Positions 1 through 12,860 of a stretch of DNA of 64,000 nucleotides are shown here, in pieces (the first letter of the stretch is position 1; each line of letters opens with the position of its first letter). Below the pieces are notes generated by a model. It was given only the letters and a program-made list of their open reading frames with translations. It was not told where the DNA came from and searched no databases. The translations under genes were made by a program, and so were the position numbers. The stretch is from Trichomonas vaginalis G3 (taxonomy: Eukaryota > Parabasalia > Trichomonadida > Trichomonadidae), in assembly GCF_026262505.1 (NCBI RefSeq), contig NC_067206.1, positions 5,236,879-5,300,878 on the forward strand, given 5' to 3'.

Positions 1-142
1 CACACCGCCCGTCGCTCCTACCGATTGGATGACTCGGTGAAATCACCGGATGCTTACGAGCAGAAAGTGATTAAATCACGTTATCTAGAGGAAGGAGAAA
101 AGTCGTAACAAGGTAACGGTAGGTGAACCTGCCGTTGGATCA
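1..142 (+). rRNA. SSU rRNA 3' end (partial)
   Basis: This is the last 142 nt of a small-subunit rRNA gene, cut by the window start. It holds the universal 3' segment (CACACCGCCCGTCGCTCCTA), the helix 44 region and the GTAACAAGGTAACGGTAGG tail, ending at GGATCA. It matches the 3' ends of the complete copies downstream apart from a small indel. Confidence 0.95.
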
Positions 143-226
143 GTTCTAGTTTTAATAACTAACACCAACTTCTTTTATTAAACAAAAACCAATACAAAAT
201 TAAAAACTAACTTCATCAAAAACCAA

Positions 227-380
227 GTCTCTAAGCAATGGATGTCTTGGCTCCTCACACGATGAAGAACGTGCATAATGTGTTAAGTAACCGGAGTTGC
301 AAACATCATGACAGGTTAATCTTTGAATGCAAATTGCGCTAAACTCGATCTCGGTCAGAAGCATGGGTGGACAGTACTAC
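227..380 (+). rRNA. 5.8S rRNA, unit 1
   Basis: The conserved eukaryotic 5.8S core is present (GCAATGGATGTCTTGGCTC, ACACGATGAAGAACGTG and TTTGAATGCAAATTGCG). ITS1 on its left and ITS2 on its right are each under 90 nt, which is typical of parabasalids. The ends are estimated by comparison between copies. A few single-base losses relative to copies 2-4 look like sequencing errors. Confidence 0.9.
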
Positions 381-440
381 ATCTTTTATAATAATTCTTA
401 TTCTAAGCGAATAAGTAAATAATATATAAGACAAACAACA

Positions 441-3185
441 CGTAGTCTGCCATACGCAGGAAGACCCGCTGAACTGAAGCATCTCATTAAGCGGAGGAAA
501 AGAAACTAACTAGGATTCCCTTAGTAAAGGCGATCGAAAAGGGAACAGCCCAACGTCTTAATCCCGCAAGGGAAATGTAGTCGGTTCACCTATTGCACTG
601 GTCTAAGTCAGATGGAATGCTCGCGATTCAGAGTAAAAGCCTCGTATGACCAACCGCAAGCTTACGATGGACCGGGGAGAGTCGGATACTTTGAGAGTAG
701 TGTCTTAAGGGGGTGGTATGTCCCATCCAAGGCTAAATAACGTGAGGAGACCGATAGATTACAAGTAGTGTGAACGAAAGATGAAAAGAACTCTAAAACA
801 GAGGTGAAAAGTTCCTGAACTTGCTTAGGGTTAAGGCTATTTATAGTACCCGTCTTGAAACACGGATTAGGGAGTTTATCTGTAGTGCGAGTCTTTGCAC
901 GTTAACTGTAAAGGCGTAGAGAAAGCAACTGGCGTTTGCATGGCTACTGAGCATTACTGATAGGACCCGAAAGGTGGTGAACTTTGCCTGCACAGGTTGA
1001 AGTCAGGGGAAACTCTGATGGAGGACCGTACGGGTTATTGATGTGCAAATCATTTTTCTGATGTAGGTAAAGTGCGAAAGACTCATCGAACCACCTAATA
1101 GCTGGTTTCCTCCGAAGTTTCCCTCAGGATAGCTGTAATGCATTTAGTTAAGGGGAGTAGAGATATGGGTAGAGGTGCAGGGAGCCTCGGGTTCTCAACT
1201 TATTTCCAAACTTCGAACCTCCTTGTTAGGCATTTACCTAACTGGAAATGCTTAAATGAATTAGCGTTACAAGTGGGCTCTGACCGGTAAGCGGTCATGG
1301 CGAAATGGGATGAACCATACGTCTGAATAAGGTGCCGAAATGTACTATCACTGATACCATAAAGGGAGTCCATGTATTTAGACAGCAGGTCGGTGCCCCT
1401 AAAAGCAGGTATCCGCTAAAGAGTGTGTTAAAACTCACCTGCCGAATACTAGGGCCCCGAAAATGAATGGCGCATATAGTACTACCGATCTCAGACATCA
1501 TTCTATTGAACTGAGAGTAGGGGATGTGGACATTTTTGTGAAGGTGCAATGTGAGTTGGACTGGAAGATGTCTATTACAGATCCTAATTGAAGTAGCGAT
1601 TATCCAGGCTTGTATCCTGGGGGCTGATGAGGAGTAGGGTTTCTGGACAACTTAAACAGATCCAGAGTTAGTCGATCCTAATCTCAATAATGGGAGAAAG
1701 GGAGTACAGTTGATATTCTGTAACTGACAACAGTTCGCGGCAACGCATACTATTTTTCTCCGCCAATCTTATACCGTTGGTAGGGATCTCTTTCCTACAT
1801 GACAGTACTAATACCCAGGGAAACTGGTCATCAGGCGAACTGCGGCGTTCTGCTGGCAAAACATAGCTTCGGTTATGTCAATGGCTATTGGATTGGTCCA
1901 TGAAGCGAAAAATAGTTTACTGTGTCACTCGTACCGATAACCGCATCAGGTCTTCTAGGTAAGTAGCCTATGGCCATTGAGGCATGATAGTTCAGGGAAT
2001 TCGGCCAATTAGAGCTGTAACTTCGGGATAAAGCTTGGCTCTGATGAAAATCAGAACCGATTGTTACGCGGAGAGCCCAACTGTTTAATAAAAACGTAGT
2101 GTCGCGCTGTGGTAGTATAGCCAGTGAACGCGACATGAATCCTGCTCAGTGCTGTGTCTGTTAATATGGTTCAAGCCACGAAGCACCGGTAAATAGCTGG
2201 GGTAACTAGACTCTTATCAAAGTAGCGAAATACCTCGTCACTTAATTAGTGACCTGCATGAACGGAGCTATGAGTTTTCACTGTCCCAAACTGTCTCTCA
2301 GCGAACCAACTGTAGTGGGAACGGCACTAGATATCCAGCGGGGAAAGAAGACCCTGTAGAGCTTCACTTTGGTCTAGTCTTGTATAGTTCCTGCGGGGGT
2401 GTAGACTAGGTGGGAGAGCAATCGATTCTGAAAAAACCACTACCCTGTTTGGAATTATGCTTACCTATCACAAGGAATAGGACTAGATAGAAAGTTTGGC
2501 TGGGGCGGCACACTTCGAAAGAGCAGCGAAGGTGTCCTAAGTTGAGCTCAGTGAGGACAGAAATCTCACGTTGAGGATAAGGCCAAAAGCTCAATTTACT
2601 GTGCCTTTTTGTACTAGGATCAGTTACGAAAGTAGGCCTAACGATCCCTAAATAGCCTCAGGTGCGTGAGGATTGGGGTGACAGACAAGTTACCTCCGGG
2701 ACAACTGGCTTTGTGCTGCTAAGAGATCAAATCAACGCAGCTTTTTGATTCTTCGATGTCGGCTCTTCCTATCCTAGTGATGTACAAGTTGCTAAGGGTC
2801 GGATTGTTCACCCGTATTAGGGATCGTGAGCTGGGTTTAGACCGTCGTGAGCCAGGTTTGTTTTATCCTACTGGATATAGCATCATGATAGTAGATTGAT
2901 TTAGTACGAGAGGAACTGTTGATTATGGCCTCTGGTTAGCGATTATCGGAAACGGTATGTCGCGCAGCTACGCCGTCTGGGATAATGGCTGAAAGCCTCT
3001 TAAGCCAGAAGCCCATCTAGAAAGTGATGCACGTGATGTTGGACCGATACGAATAATCATACTCAAAAGGTCCGCTTCATAGGTAACCCAATGTAGAAGA
3101 CATTGTGTGAACGAAGGTACTGTAAGCAGTGGAGTGGCATACGTCCACGACCTGTTGAGGTTCAGCTTCGCTTCTAGGTTTCCAA
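441..3185 (+). rRNA. LSU rRNA, unit 1
   Basis: This large-subunit rRNA is about 2.75 kb, short for a eukaryote but normal for trichomonads. It starts near GAAGACCCGCTGAACTGAAG and contains the sarcin-ricin loop region (TTTAGTACGAGAGGAACTG at about 2,901-2,919) and peptidyl-transferase segments. The 3' end is placed at the GAGGTTCAGCTTCGCTTCTA stem and is approximate. Reading frames of 60-90 residues inside the gene are accidental. Confidence 0.93.
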
Positions 3186-3211
3186 ATATTTTGGATTTTT
3201 TTCAAGTGTAA

Positions 3212-3238
3212 GTGTCACTTTTATATCCACGGGCCGCT
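3212..3238 (+). repeat. Spacer direct repeat, copy 1 (candidate Pol I terminator)
   Basis: A 27-bp sequence reading GTGTCAC, then TATATCCACGGGCCGCT, lies about 27 bp past the estimated LSU 3' end. A second near-identical copy lies at 3,436-3,462, and both recur in all later units. Position just downstream of LSU, duplication and conservation suggest a termination or processing signal; this is inference only. Confidence 0.5.
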
Positions 3239-3435
3239 ATATGAGCATCAAATATACTAACTAAAAATACAATAATCATATAGGAATGAAAAAAGATATT
3301 AAAGCGAAAACTCAAAAAACAAATACTTAAGTATATAGGCTAACTAATACACATACTAAGCTTATAAGTTTGGACTGAAGGTATATCTAAAAAAAACATA
3401 TATCAAGTAACATAGTATTAAGCTATATATATGGA

Positions 3436-3462
3436 GTGTCACGTTTTAATCCACGGGCCGCT
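3436..3462 (+). repeat. Spacer direct repeat, copy 2
   Basis: Second copy of the 27-bp spacer repeat, about 225 bp after the first, sharing the CCACGGGCCGCT core. In unit 2 the pair lies at about 9,531-9,557 and 9,755-9,781. Confidence 0.5.
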
Positions 3463-4447
3463 TTGGTAGTCTTCCTAGCAAAATCCATAAAGTCGAAGGG
3501 AAACTAATCTAAGTCTCCTATCAAAGTCTATCAAAAATTTTTAAGATGATAGGACGAAAAACTATGTGATTTAGTTGTCGGTAAAACCAAAAAATTCGCC
3601 CTAAAGATATACGTAAGATATATACTATTCCCTATAACTAAGATATATATACATATAACATATATGATTAGTGCTTCGTATAACATTACAAATGATTCTC
3701 GAAAAAAATCGATTTTCAAAAATTTGACACAAAATGCATTATATCTCAGTGAATACTTAAGCTATCGAAATGAAACAAACATAAATCACACAGCTATACT
3801 ATACCCTATCTATCTGTATCTTCAAAGTTTTTGTGCACTTAAGTCTCACTGTTTCGATTTATGCGTGTGGAACGAAAAATTAAAAAAATCGAAAAAAATC
3901 AAAGTCCATGATCAGCGAGAAAATTTTTAACAACATAAGCAATTTTTAAAATCTTTTACATATAAATACCATACGATATATGTATACATTTGAGCATGGT
4001 GAGACATCTCAGTTCCATAGTCACTCCATATGAAAATGAAAAAATTTACAAATTTTTTCCTAGGGGGTGAATTTACCTAGAAGTCCACACACATAAGAGA
4101 TGGAAAGGAGCAACTGAGGATAAAGTTATCGTATGTTGTACCCCATATATGTCTATCTTGCAAGAAAGTTCGTATGTGAGTATTCGCCGAGAAAGTTGAA
4201 AAATACAAAAAAATTGATTTTTCAAAAACACGCTGAAATGAGCGAGGGAAAAAAAATAATGAAAAGATTGAAGTCATATTCGATGGTTTTAAGAGAACGA
4301 AATTATTTTGGAAATATAATATCTACACATAAGTAGTATAATGTTACTACGTTTGTAGTTTTTCGTTTTAGCACACTTTACCATATACTTTTGAAAATCA
4401 GATAATTATTTTTTATTCAAATAGTTGTCGTAGGTGGGCACATGTAC

Positions 4448-4467
4448 GGAGTTATAATCATAACTCC
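4448..4467 (+). other. Spacer hairpin
   Basis: A perfect inverted repeat GGAGTTAT-aatc-ATAACTCC is repeated in each spacer about 415-435 bp before the SSU. It could form a hairpin or be a binding site for a dimeric protein; its function is unknown. Confidence 0.5.
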
Positions 4468-4784
4468 CCATGCTCCACAACATTGCCCATACAAAGTTTG
4501 CTCGGGGACGCTTGTGTATGAGCAAGACAAAAAATACCTGAAACTCGACTCCACCGATTGAATTTTTGTAGACCGAAAAACATGACCTTTTGCTCCCTAT
4601 GGGAAAGTTGCAAAACGATTCCAGTTATGAGTAAGCATTTCTTACTAAATCTAGCCGAGTCTGGTATATAACAACAGGGAGAACACCTCCAGACGGCTGA
4701 CGAGTTAATATGTTACATATTGATTCTGTCTTAGATGTGCGAAATTACAGCACGCGCTTATTTATAATTTGGCATTAAACTTTC

Positions 4785-4801
4785 GATGACTTCGCGTCAT
4801 C
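4785..4801 (+). promoter_or_regulatory. Hairpin upstream of SSU (candidate Pol I promoter region)
   Basis: A perfect inverted repeat GATGAC-ttcgc-GTCATC ends 77 bp before the SSU start and is conserved in the intact + strand units (for example about 11,110-11,126 and 17,442-17,458). The distance is compatible with a Pol I core promoter or external transcribed spacer element, but no functional evidence is visible. Confidence 0.35.
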
Positions 4802-4878
4802 ATGTATTATGGATATTTCAGTGGCATCATAACAAGATACATTGGAAAAACATCTTAATACATCTTTTTTAATCGCGA

Positions 4879-6297
4879 TACTTGGTTGATCCTGCCAAGG
4901 AAGCACACTTAGGTCATAGATTAAGCCATGCAAGTGTTAGTTCAGGTAACGAAACTGCGAATAGCTCATTAATACGCTCAGAATCTATTTGGCGGCGACC
5001 AACAGGTCTTAAATGGATAGCAGCAGCAACTCTGGTGCTAATACATGCGATTGTTTCTCCAGATGTGAATTATGGAGGAAAAGTTGACCTCATCAGAGGC
5101 ACGCCATTCGACTGAGTGACCTATCAGCTTGTACTTAGGGTCTTTACCTAGGTAGGCTATCACGGGTAACGGGCGGTTACCGTCGGACTGCCGGAGAAGG
5201 CGCCTGAGAGATAGCGACTATATCCACGGGTAGCAGCAGGCGCGAAACTTTCCCACTCGAGACTTTCGGAGGAGGTAATGACCAGTTCCATTGGTGCCTT
5301 TTGGTACTGTGGATAGGGGTACGGTTTTCCACCGTACCGAAACCTAGCAGAGGGCCAGTCTGGTGCCAGCAGCTGCGGTAATTCCAGCTCTGCGAGTTTG
5401 CTCCCATATTGTTGCAGTTAAAACGCCCGTAGTCTGAATTGGCCAGCAATGGTCGTACGTATTTTTACGTTCACTGTGAACAAATCAGGACGCTTAGAGT
5501 ATGGCCACATGAATGACTCAGCGCAGTATGAAGTCTTTGTTTTCTTCCGAAAACAAGCTCAATGAGAGCCATCGGGGGTAGATCTATCTCATGACGAGTG
5601 GTGGAATACTTTGACTCATGAGAGAGAAGCTGAGGCGAAGGCGTCTACCTAGAGGGTTTCTGTCGATCAAGGGCGAGAGTAGGAGTATCCAACAGGATTA
5701 GAGACCCTGGTAGTTCCTACCTTAAACGATGCCGACAGGAGTTTGTCATTTGTTAATGGCAGAATCTTTGGAGAAATCATAGTTCTTGGGCTCTGGGGGA
5801 ACTACGACCGCAAGGCTGAAACTTGAAGGAATTGACGGAAGGGCACACCAGGGGTGGAGCCTGTGGCTTAATTTGAATCAACACGGGGAAACTTACCAGG
5901 ACCAGATGTTTTTTATGACTGACAGGCTTCGGGTCTTTCAGGATATTGTTTTTGGTGGTGCATGGCCGTTGGTGGTGCGTGGGTTGACCTGTCTAGCGTT
6001 GATTCAGCTAACGAGCGAGATTATCGCCAATTATTTACTTTGCCGAAGTCCTTCGGTTAAAGTTCTAATTGGGACTCCCTGCGATTTTAGCAGGTGGAAG
6101 AGGGTAGCAATAACAGGTCCGTGATGCCCTTTAGATGCTCTGGGCTGCACGCGTGCTACAATGTTAGGATCAATAGGACTGCGAGCCTGAGAGGGTGCGC
6201 TACTCTTATAATCCCTAACGTAGTTGGGATTGACGTTTGTAATCAGCGTCATGAACCAGGAATCCCTTGTAAATGTGTGTCAACAACGCACGTTGAA

Positions 6298-6343
<46 letters not shown>

Positions 6344-6456
6344 GATGACTCGGTGAAATCACCGGATGCTTACGAGCAGAAAGTGATTAAATCACGTTAT
6401 CTAGAGGAAGGAGAAGTCGTAACAAGGTAACGGTAGGTGAACCTGCCGTTGGATCA
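4879..6456 (+). rRNA. SSU rRNA, unit 2 (complete)
   Basis: This small-subunit rRNA is 1,578 nt, starting TACTTGGTTGATCCTGCC and ending GGATCA. The universal GTGCCAGCAGCTGCGGTAAT (530 loop) and GTACACACCGCCCGTCGC segments are present. The length and sequence are those of a parabasalid and resemble Tritrichomonas from memory. Reading frames of 66-112 residues inside it are spurious. Confidence 0.97.
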
Positions 6457-6540
6457 GTTCTAGTTTTAATAACTAACACCAACTTCTTTTATTAAACAAA
6501 AACCAATACAAAATTAAAAACTAACTTCATCAAAAACCAA

Positions 6541-6697
6541 GTCTCTAAGCAATGGATGTCTTGGCTCCTCACACGATGAAGAACGTGGCATAATGTGTTA
6601 AGTAACCGGAGTTGCAAACATCATGACAGGTTAATCTTTGAATGCAAATTGCGCTAAACTCGATCTCGGTCGAGAAGCATGGGTGTGACAGTACTAC
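6541..6697 (+). rRNA. 5.8S rRNA, unit 2
   Basis: Full 5.8S of about 157 nt. ITS1 before it is about 84 nt and ITS2 after it about 59 nt, both AT-rich. Confidence 0.92.
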
Positions 6698-6756
6698 ATC
6701 TTTTATAATAATTCTTATTCTAAGCGAATAAGTAAATATATATAAGACAAACAACA

Positions 6757-9504
6757 CGTAGTCTGCCATACGCAGGAAGACCCGCTGAACTGAAGCATCT
6801 CATTAAGCGGAGGAAAAGAAACTAACTAGGATTCCCTTAGTAAAGGCGATCGAAAAGGGAACAGCCCAACGTCTTAATCCCGGTAGTCGGTTCACCTATT
6901 GCACTGGTCTAAGTCAGATGGAATGCTGCGCGATTCAGAGTAAAAGCCTCGTATGACCAACCGCAAGCTTACGATGGACCGGGGAGAGTCGGATACTTTG
7001 AGAGTAGTGTCTTAAGGGGGTGGTATGTCCCATCCAAGGCTAAATAACGTGAGGAGACCGATAGATTACAAGTAGTGTGAACGAAAGATGAAAAGAACTC
7101 TAAAACAGAGGGTGAAAAGTTCCTGAACTTGCTTAGGGTTAAGGCTATTTATAGTACCCGTCTTGAAACACGGATTAGGGAGTTTATCTGTAGTGCGAGT
7201 CTTTGCACGTTAACTGTAAAGGCGTAGAGAAAGCAACTGGCGTTTGCATGGCTACTGAGCATTACTGATAGGACCCGAAAGGTGGTGAACTTTGCCTGCA
7301 CAGGTTGAAGTCAGGGGAAACTCTGATGGAGGACCGTACGGGTTATTGATGTGCAAATCATTTTTCTGATGTAGGTAAAGGTGCGAAAGACTCATCGAAC
7401 CACCTAATAGCTGGTTTCCTCCGAAGTTTCCCTCAGGATAGCTGTAATGCATTTAGTTAAGGGGAGTAGAGATATGGGTAGAGGTGCAGGGAGCCTTCGG
7501 GTTCTCAACTTATTTCCAAACTTCGAACCTCCTTGTTAGGCATTTACCTAACTGGAAATGCTTAAATGAATTAGCGTTACAAGTGGGCTCTGACCGGTAA
7601 GCGGTCATGGCGAAATGGGATGAACCATACGTCTGAATAAGGTGCCGAAATGTACTATCACTGATACCATAAAGGGAGTCCATGTATTTAGACAGCAGGT
7701 CGGTGCCCCTAAAAGCAGGTATCCGCTAAAGAGTGTGTTAAAACTCACCTGCCGAATACTAGGGCCCCGAAAATGAATGGCGCATATAGTACTACCGATC
7801 TCAGACATCAGTTCTATTGAACTGAGAGTAGGGGGATGTGGACATTTTTGTGAAGGTGCAATGTGAGTTGGACTGGAAGAATGTCTATTACAGATCCTAA
7901 TTGAAGTAGCGATTATCCAGGCTTGTATCCTGGGGGCTGATGAGGAGTAGGGTTTCTGGACAACTTAAACAGATCCAGAGTTAGTCGATCCTAATCTCAA
8001 TAATGGGAGAAAGGGAGTACAGTTGATATTCTGTAACTGACAACAGTTCGCGGCAACGCATACTATTTTTCTCCGCCAATCTTATACCGTTGGTAGGGAT
8101 CTCTTTCCTACATGACAGTACTAATACCCAGGGAAACTGGTCATCAGGCGAACTGCGGCGTTCTGCTGGCAAAACATAGCTTCGGTTATGTCAATGGCTA
8201 TTGGATTGGTCCATGAAGCGAAAAATAGTTTACTGTGTCACTCGTACCGATAACCGCATCAGGTCTTCTAGGTAAGTAGCCTATGGCCATTGAGGCATGA
8301 TAGTTCAGGGAATTCGGCCAATTAGAGCTGTAACTTCGGGATAAAGCTTGGCTCTGATGAAAATCAGAACCGATTGTTACGCGGAGAGCCCAACTGTTTA
8401 ATAAAAACGTAGTGTCGCGCTGTGGTAGTATAGCCAGTGAACGCGACATGAATCCTGCTCAGTGCTGTGTCTGTTAATATGGTTCAAGCCAACGAAGCAC
8501 CGGTAAATAGCTGGGGTAACTATGACTCTTATCAAAGTAGCGAAATACCTCGTCACTTAATTAGTGACCTGCATGAACGGAGCTATGAGGTTCTCACTGT
8601 CCCAAACTGTCTCTCAGCGAACCAACTGTAGTGGGAACGGTCACTAGATATCCAGCGGGGAAAGAAGACCCTGTAGAGCTTCACTTTGGTCTAGTCTTGT
8701 ATAGTTCCTGCGGGGGTGTAGACTAGGTGGGAGAGCAATCGATTCTGAAAAACCACTACCCTGTTTGGAATTATGCTTACCTATCACAAGGAATAGGACT
8801 AGATAGAAAGTTTGGCTGGGGCGGCACACCTTCGAAAGAGCAGCGAAGGTGTCCTAAGTTGAGCTCAGTGAGGACAGAAATCTCACGTTGAGGATAAGGC
8901 CAAAAGCTCAATTTACTGTGCCTTTTTGTACTAGGATCAGTTACGAAAGTAAGGCCTAACGATCCCTAAATAGCCTCAGGTGCGTGAGGATTGGGGTGAC
9001 AGACAAGTTACCTCCGGGACAACTGGCTTGTGGCTGCTAAGAGATCAAATCAACGCAGCTTTTTGATTCTTCGATGTCGGCTCTTCCTATCCTAGTGATG
9101 TACAAGTTGCTAAGGGTCGGATTGTTCACCCGTATTAGGGATCGTGAGCTGGGTTTAGACCGTCGTGAGCCAGGTTTGTTTTATCCTACTGGATATAGCA
9201 TCATGATAGTAGATTGATTTAGTACGAGAGGAACTGTTGATTATGGCCTCTGGTTAGCGATTATCGGAAACGGTATGTCGCGCAGCTACGCCGTCTGGGA
9301 TAATGGCTGAAAGCCTCTTAAGCCAGAAGCCCATCTAGAAAGTGATGCACGTGATGTTGGACCGATACGAATAATCATACTCAAAAGGTCCGCTTCATAG
9401 GTAACCCAATGTAGAAGACATTGTGTGAACGAAGGTACTGTAAGCAGTGGAGTGGCATTACGTCCACGACCTGTTGAGGTTCAGCTTCGCTTCTAGGTTT
9501 CCAA
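6757..9504 (+). rRNA. LSU rRNA, unit 2
   Basis: Complete LSU copy. It lacks about 10 nt at about 6,882 that are present in the other + strand units (the segment CAAGGGAAAT near the 5' end), so it is either a variant repeat or a collapsed consensus. Confidence 0.93.
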
Positions 9505-11203
9505 ATATTTTGGATTTTTTTCAAGTGTAAGTGTCACTTTTATATCCACGGGCCGCTATATGAGCATCAAATATACTAACTAAAAATACAATAATCATAT
9601 AGGAATGAAAAAAGATATTAAAGCGAAAACTCAAAAAACAAATACTTAAGTATATAGGCTAACTAATACACATACTAAGCTTATAAGTTTGGACTGAAGG
9701 TATATCTAAAAAAAAATATATCAAGTAACATAGTATTAAGCGTATATATATGGAGTGTCACGTTTATATCCACGGGCCGCTTTGGTAGTCTTCCTAGCAA
9801 AATCCATAAAGTCGAAGGGAAACTAATCTAAGTCTCCTATCAAAGTCTATCAAAAATTTTTAAGATGATAGGACGAAAAACTATGTGATTTAGTTTCGTC
9901 GGTAAAACCAAAAAATTCGCCCTAAAGATATACGTAAGATATATACTATTCCCTATAACTAAGATATATATACATATAACATATATGATTAGTGCTTCGT
10001 ATAACATTACAAATGATTCTCGAAAAAAATCGATTTTCAAAAATTTGACACAAAATGCATTATATCTCAGTGAATACTTAAGCTATCGAAATGAAACAAA
10101 CATAAATCACACAGCTATACTATACCCTATCTATCTGTATCTTCAAAGTTTTTGTGCACTTAAGTCTCACTGTTTCGATTTATGCGTGTGGAACGAAAAA
10201 TTAAAAAAATCGAAAAAAATCAAAGTCCATGATCAGCGAGAAAATTTTTAACAACATAAGCAATTTTTAAAATCTTTTACATATAAATACCATACGATAT
10301 ATGTATACATTTGAGCATGGTGAGACATCTCAGTTCCATAGTCACTCCATATGAAAATGAAAAAATTTACAAATTTTTTCCTAGGGGGGTGAATTTACCT
10401 AGAAGTCCACACACATAAGAGATGGAAAGGAGCAACTGAGGATAAAGTTATCGTATGTTGTACCCCATATATGTCTATCTTGCAAGAAAGTTCGTATGTT
10501 GAGTATTCGCCGAGAAAGTTGAAAAATACAAAAAAATTGATTTTTCAAAAACACGCTGAAATGAGCGAGGGAAAAAAATAATGAAAAGATTGAAGTCATA
10601 TTCGATGGTTTTAAGAGATACGAAATTATTTTGGAAATATAATATCTACACATAAGTAGTATAATGTTACTACGTTTGTAGTTTTTCGTTTTAGCACACT
10701 TTACCATATACTTTTGAAAATCAGATAATTATTTTTTATTCAAATAGTTGTCGTAGGTGGGCACATGTACGGAGTTATAATCATAACTCCCCATGCTCCA
10801 CAACATTGCCCATACAAAGTTTGCTCGGGGACGCTTGTGTATGAGCAAGACGAAAAAATACCTGAAACTCGACTCCACCGATTGAATTTTTGTAGACCGA
10901 AAAACATGACCTTTTGCTCCCTATGGGAAAGTTGCAAAACGATTCCAGTTATGAGTAAGCATTTCTTACTAAATCTAGCCGAGTCTGGTATATAACAACA
11001 GGGAGAATCACCTCCAGACGGCTGACGAGTTAATATGTTACATATTGATTCTGTCTTAGATGTGCGAAATTACAGCACGCGCTTATTTATAATTTGGCAT
11101 TAAACTTTCGATGACTTCGCGTCATCATGTATTATGGATATTTCAGTGGCATCATAACAAGATACATTGGAAAAACATCTTAATACATCTTTTTTAATCG
11201 CGA
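9505..11203 (+). other. rDNA intergenic spacer, unit 2
   Basis: Second copy of the 1.7 kb spacer, nearly identical to unit 1 and carrying the same duplicated short repeat and hairpins. No gene is seen. Confidence 0.85.
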
Positions 11204-12622
11204 TACTTGGTTGATCCTGCCAAGGAAGCACACTTAGGTCATAGATTAAGCCATGCAAGTGTTAGTTCAGGTAACGAAACTGCGAATAGCTCATTAATAC
11301 GCTCAGAATCTATTTGGCGGCGACCAACAGGTCTTAAATGGATAGCAGCAGCAACTCTGGTGCTAATACATGCGATTGTTTCTCCAGATGTGAATTATGG
11401 AGGAAAAGTTGACCTCATCAGAGGCACGCCATTCGACTGAGTGACCTATCAGCTTGTACTTAGGGTCTTTACCTAGGTAGGCTATCACGGGTAACGGGCG
11501 GTTACCGTCGGACTGCCGGAGAAGGCGCCTGAGAGATAGCGACTATATCCACGGGTAGCAGCAGGCGCGAAACTTTCCCACTCGAGACTTTCGGAGGAGG
11601 TAATGACCAGTTCCATTGGTGCCTTTTGGTACTGTGGATAGGGGTACGGTTTTCCACCGTACCGAAACCTAGCAGAGGGCCAGTCTGGTGCCAGCAGCTG
11701 CGGTAATTCCAGCTCTGCGAGTTTGCTCCCATATTGTTGCAGTTAAAACGCCCGTAGTCTGAATTGGCCAGCAATGGTCGTACGTATTTTTACGTTCACT
11801 GTGAACAAATCAGGACGCTTAGAGTATGGCCACATGAATGACTCAGCGCAGTATGAAGTCTTTGTTTTCTTCCGAAAACAAGCTCAATGAGAGCCATCGG
11901 GGGTAGATCTATCTCATGACGAGTGGTGGAATACTTTGACTCATGAGAGAGAAGCTGAGGCGAAGGCGTCTACCTAGAGGGTTTCTGTCGATCAAGGGCG
12001 AGAGTAGGAGTATCCAACAGGATTAGAGACCCTGGTAGTTCCTACCTTAAACGATGCCGACAGGAGTTTGTCATTTGTTAATGGCAGAATCTTTGGAGAA
12101 ATCATAGTTCTTGGGCTCTGGGGGAACTACGACCGCAAGGCTGAAACTTGAAGGAATTGACGGAAGGGCACACCAGGGGTGGAGCCTGTGGCTTAATTTG
12201 AATCAACACGGGGAAACTTACCAGGACCAGATGTTTTTTATGACTGACAGGCTTCGGGTCTTTCAGGATATTGTTTTTGGTGGTGCATGGCCGTTGGTGG
12301 TGCGTGGGTTGACCTGTCTAGCGTTGATTCAGCTAACGAGCGAGATTATCGCCAATTATTTACTTTGCCGAAGTCCTTCGGTTAAAGTTCTAATTGGGAC
12401 TCCCTGCGATTTTAGCAGGTGGAAGAGGGTAGCAATAACAGGTCCGTGATGCCCTTTAGATGCTCTGGGCTGCACGCGTGCTACAATGTTAGGATCAATA
12501 GGACTGCGAGCCTGAGAGGGTGCGCTACTCTTATAATCCCTAACGTAGTTGGGATTGACGTTTGTAATCAGCGTCATGAACCAGGAATCCCTTGTAAATG
12601 TGTGTCAACAACGCACGTTGAA

Positions 12623-12668
<46 letters not shown>

Positions 12669-12781
12669 GATGACTCGGTGAAATCACCGGATGCTTACGA
12701 GCAGAAAGTGATTAAATCACGTTATCTAGAGGAAGGAGAAGTCGTAACAAGGTAACGGTAGGTGAACCTGCCGTTGGATCA
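11204..12781 (+). rRNA. SSU rRNA, unit 3 (complete)
   Basis: A 1,578-nt copy of the same length as unit 2, with no difference noticed on reading. Confidence 0.97.
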
Positions 12782-12860
12782 GTTCTAGTTTTAATAACTA
12801 ACACCAACTTCTTTTAAAACAATAACCAACAAAATTAAAACTAACTTCATCAAAAACCAA

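Larger units (their letters stand above)
3186..4878 (+). other. rDNA intergenic spacer, unit 1
   Basis: This AT-rich spacer of about 1.69 kb separates LSU from the next SSU and is conserved in every unit. It holds two copies of a short repeat after the LSU (3,212-3,238 and 3,436-3,462), long AT-rich stretches, an 8-bp-stem hairpin at 4,448-4,467, and a 6-bp-stem hairpin (GATGAC/GTCATC) at 4,785-4,801, about 78 bp before the SSU. It must contain the Pol I terminator and promoter by position. I see no gene in it; the reading frames of 66-102 residues are low complexity. Confidence 0.85.

Noticed and set aside
3664-3930. 88-codon frame repeated in each rDNA spacer, and 66-102 codon frames in rRNA genes
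   Set aside because: They exist only because the rDNA repeats; composition is low complexity or structural RNA read in a chance frame, with no gene-like features.
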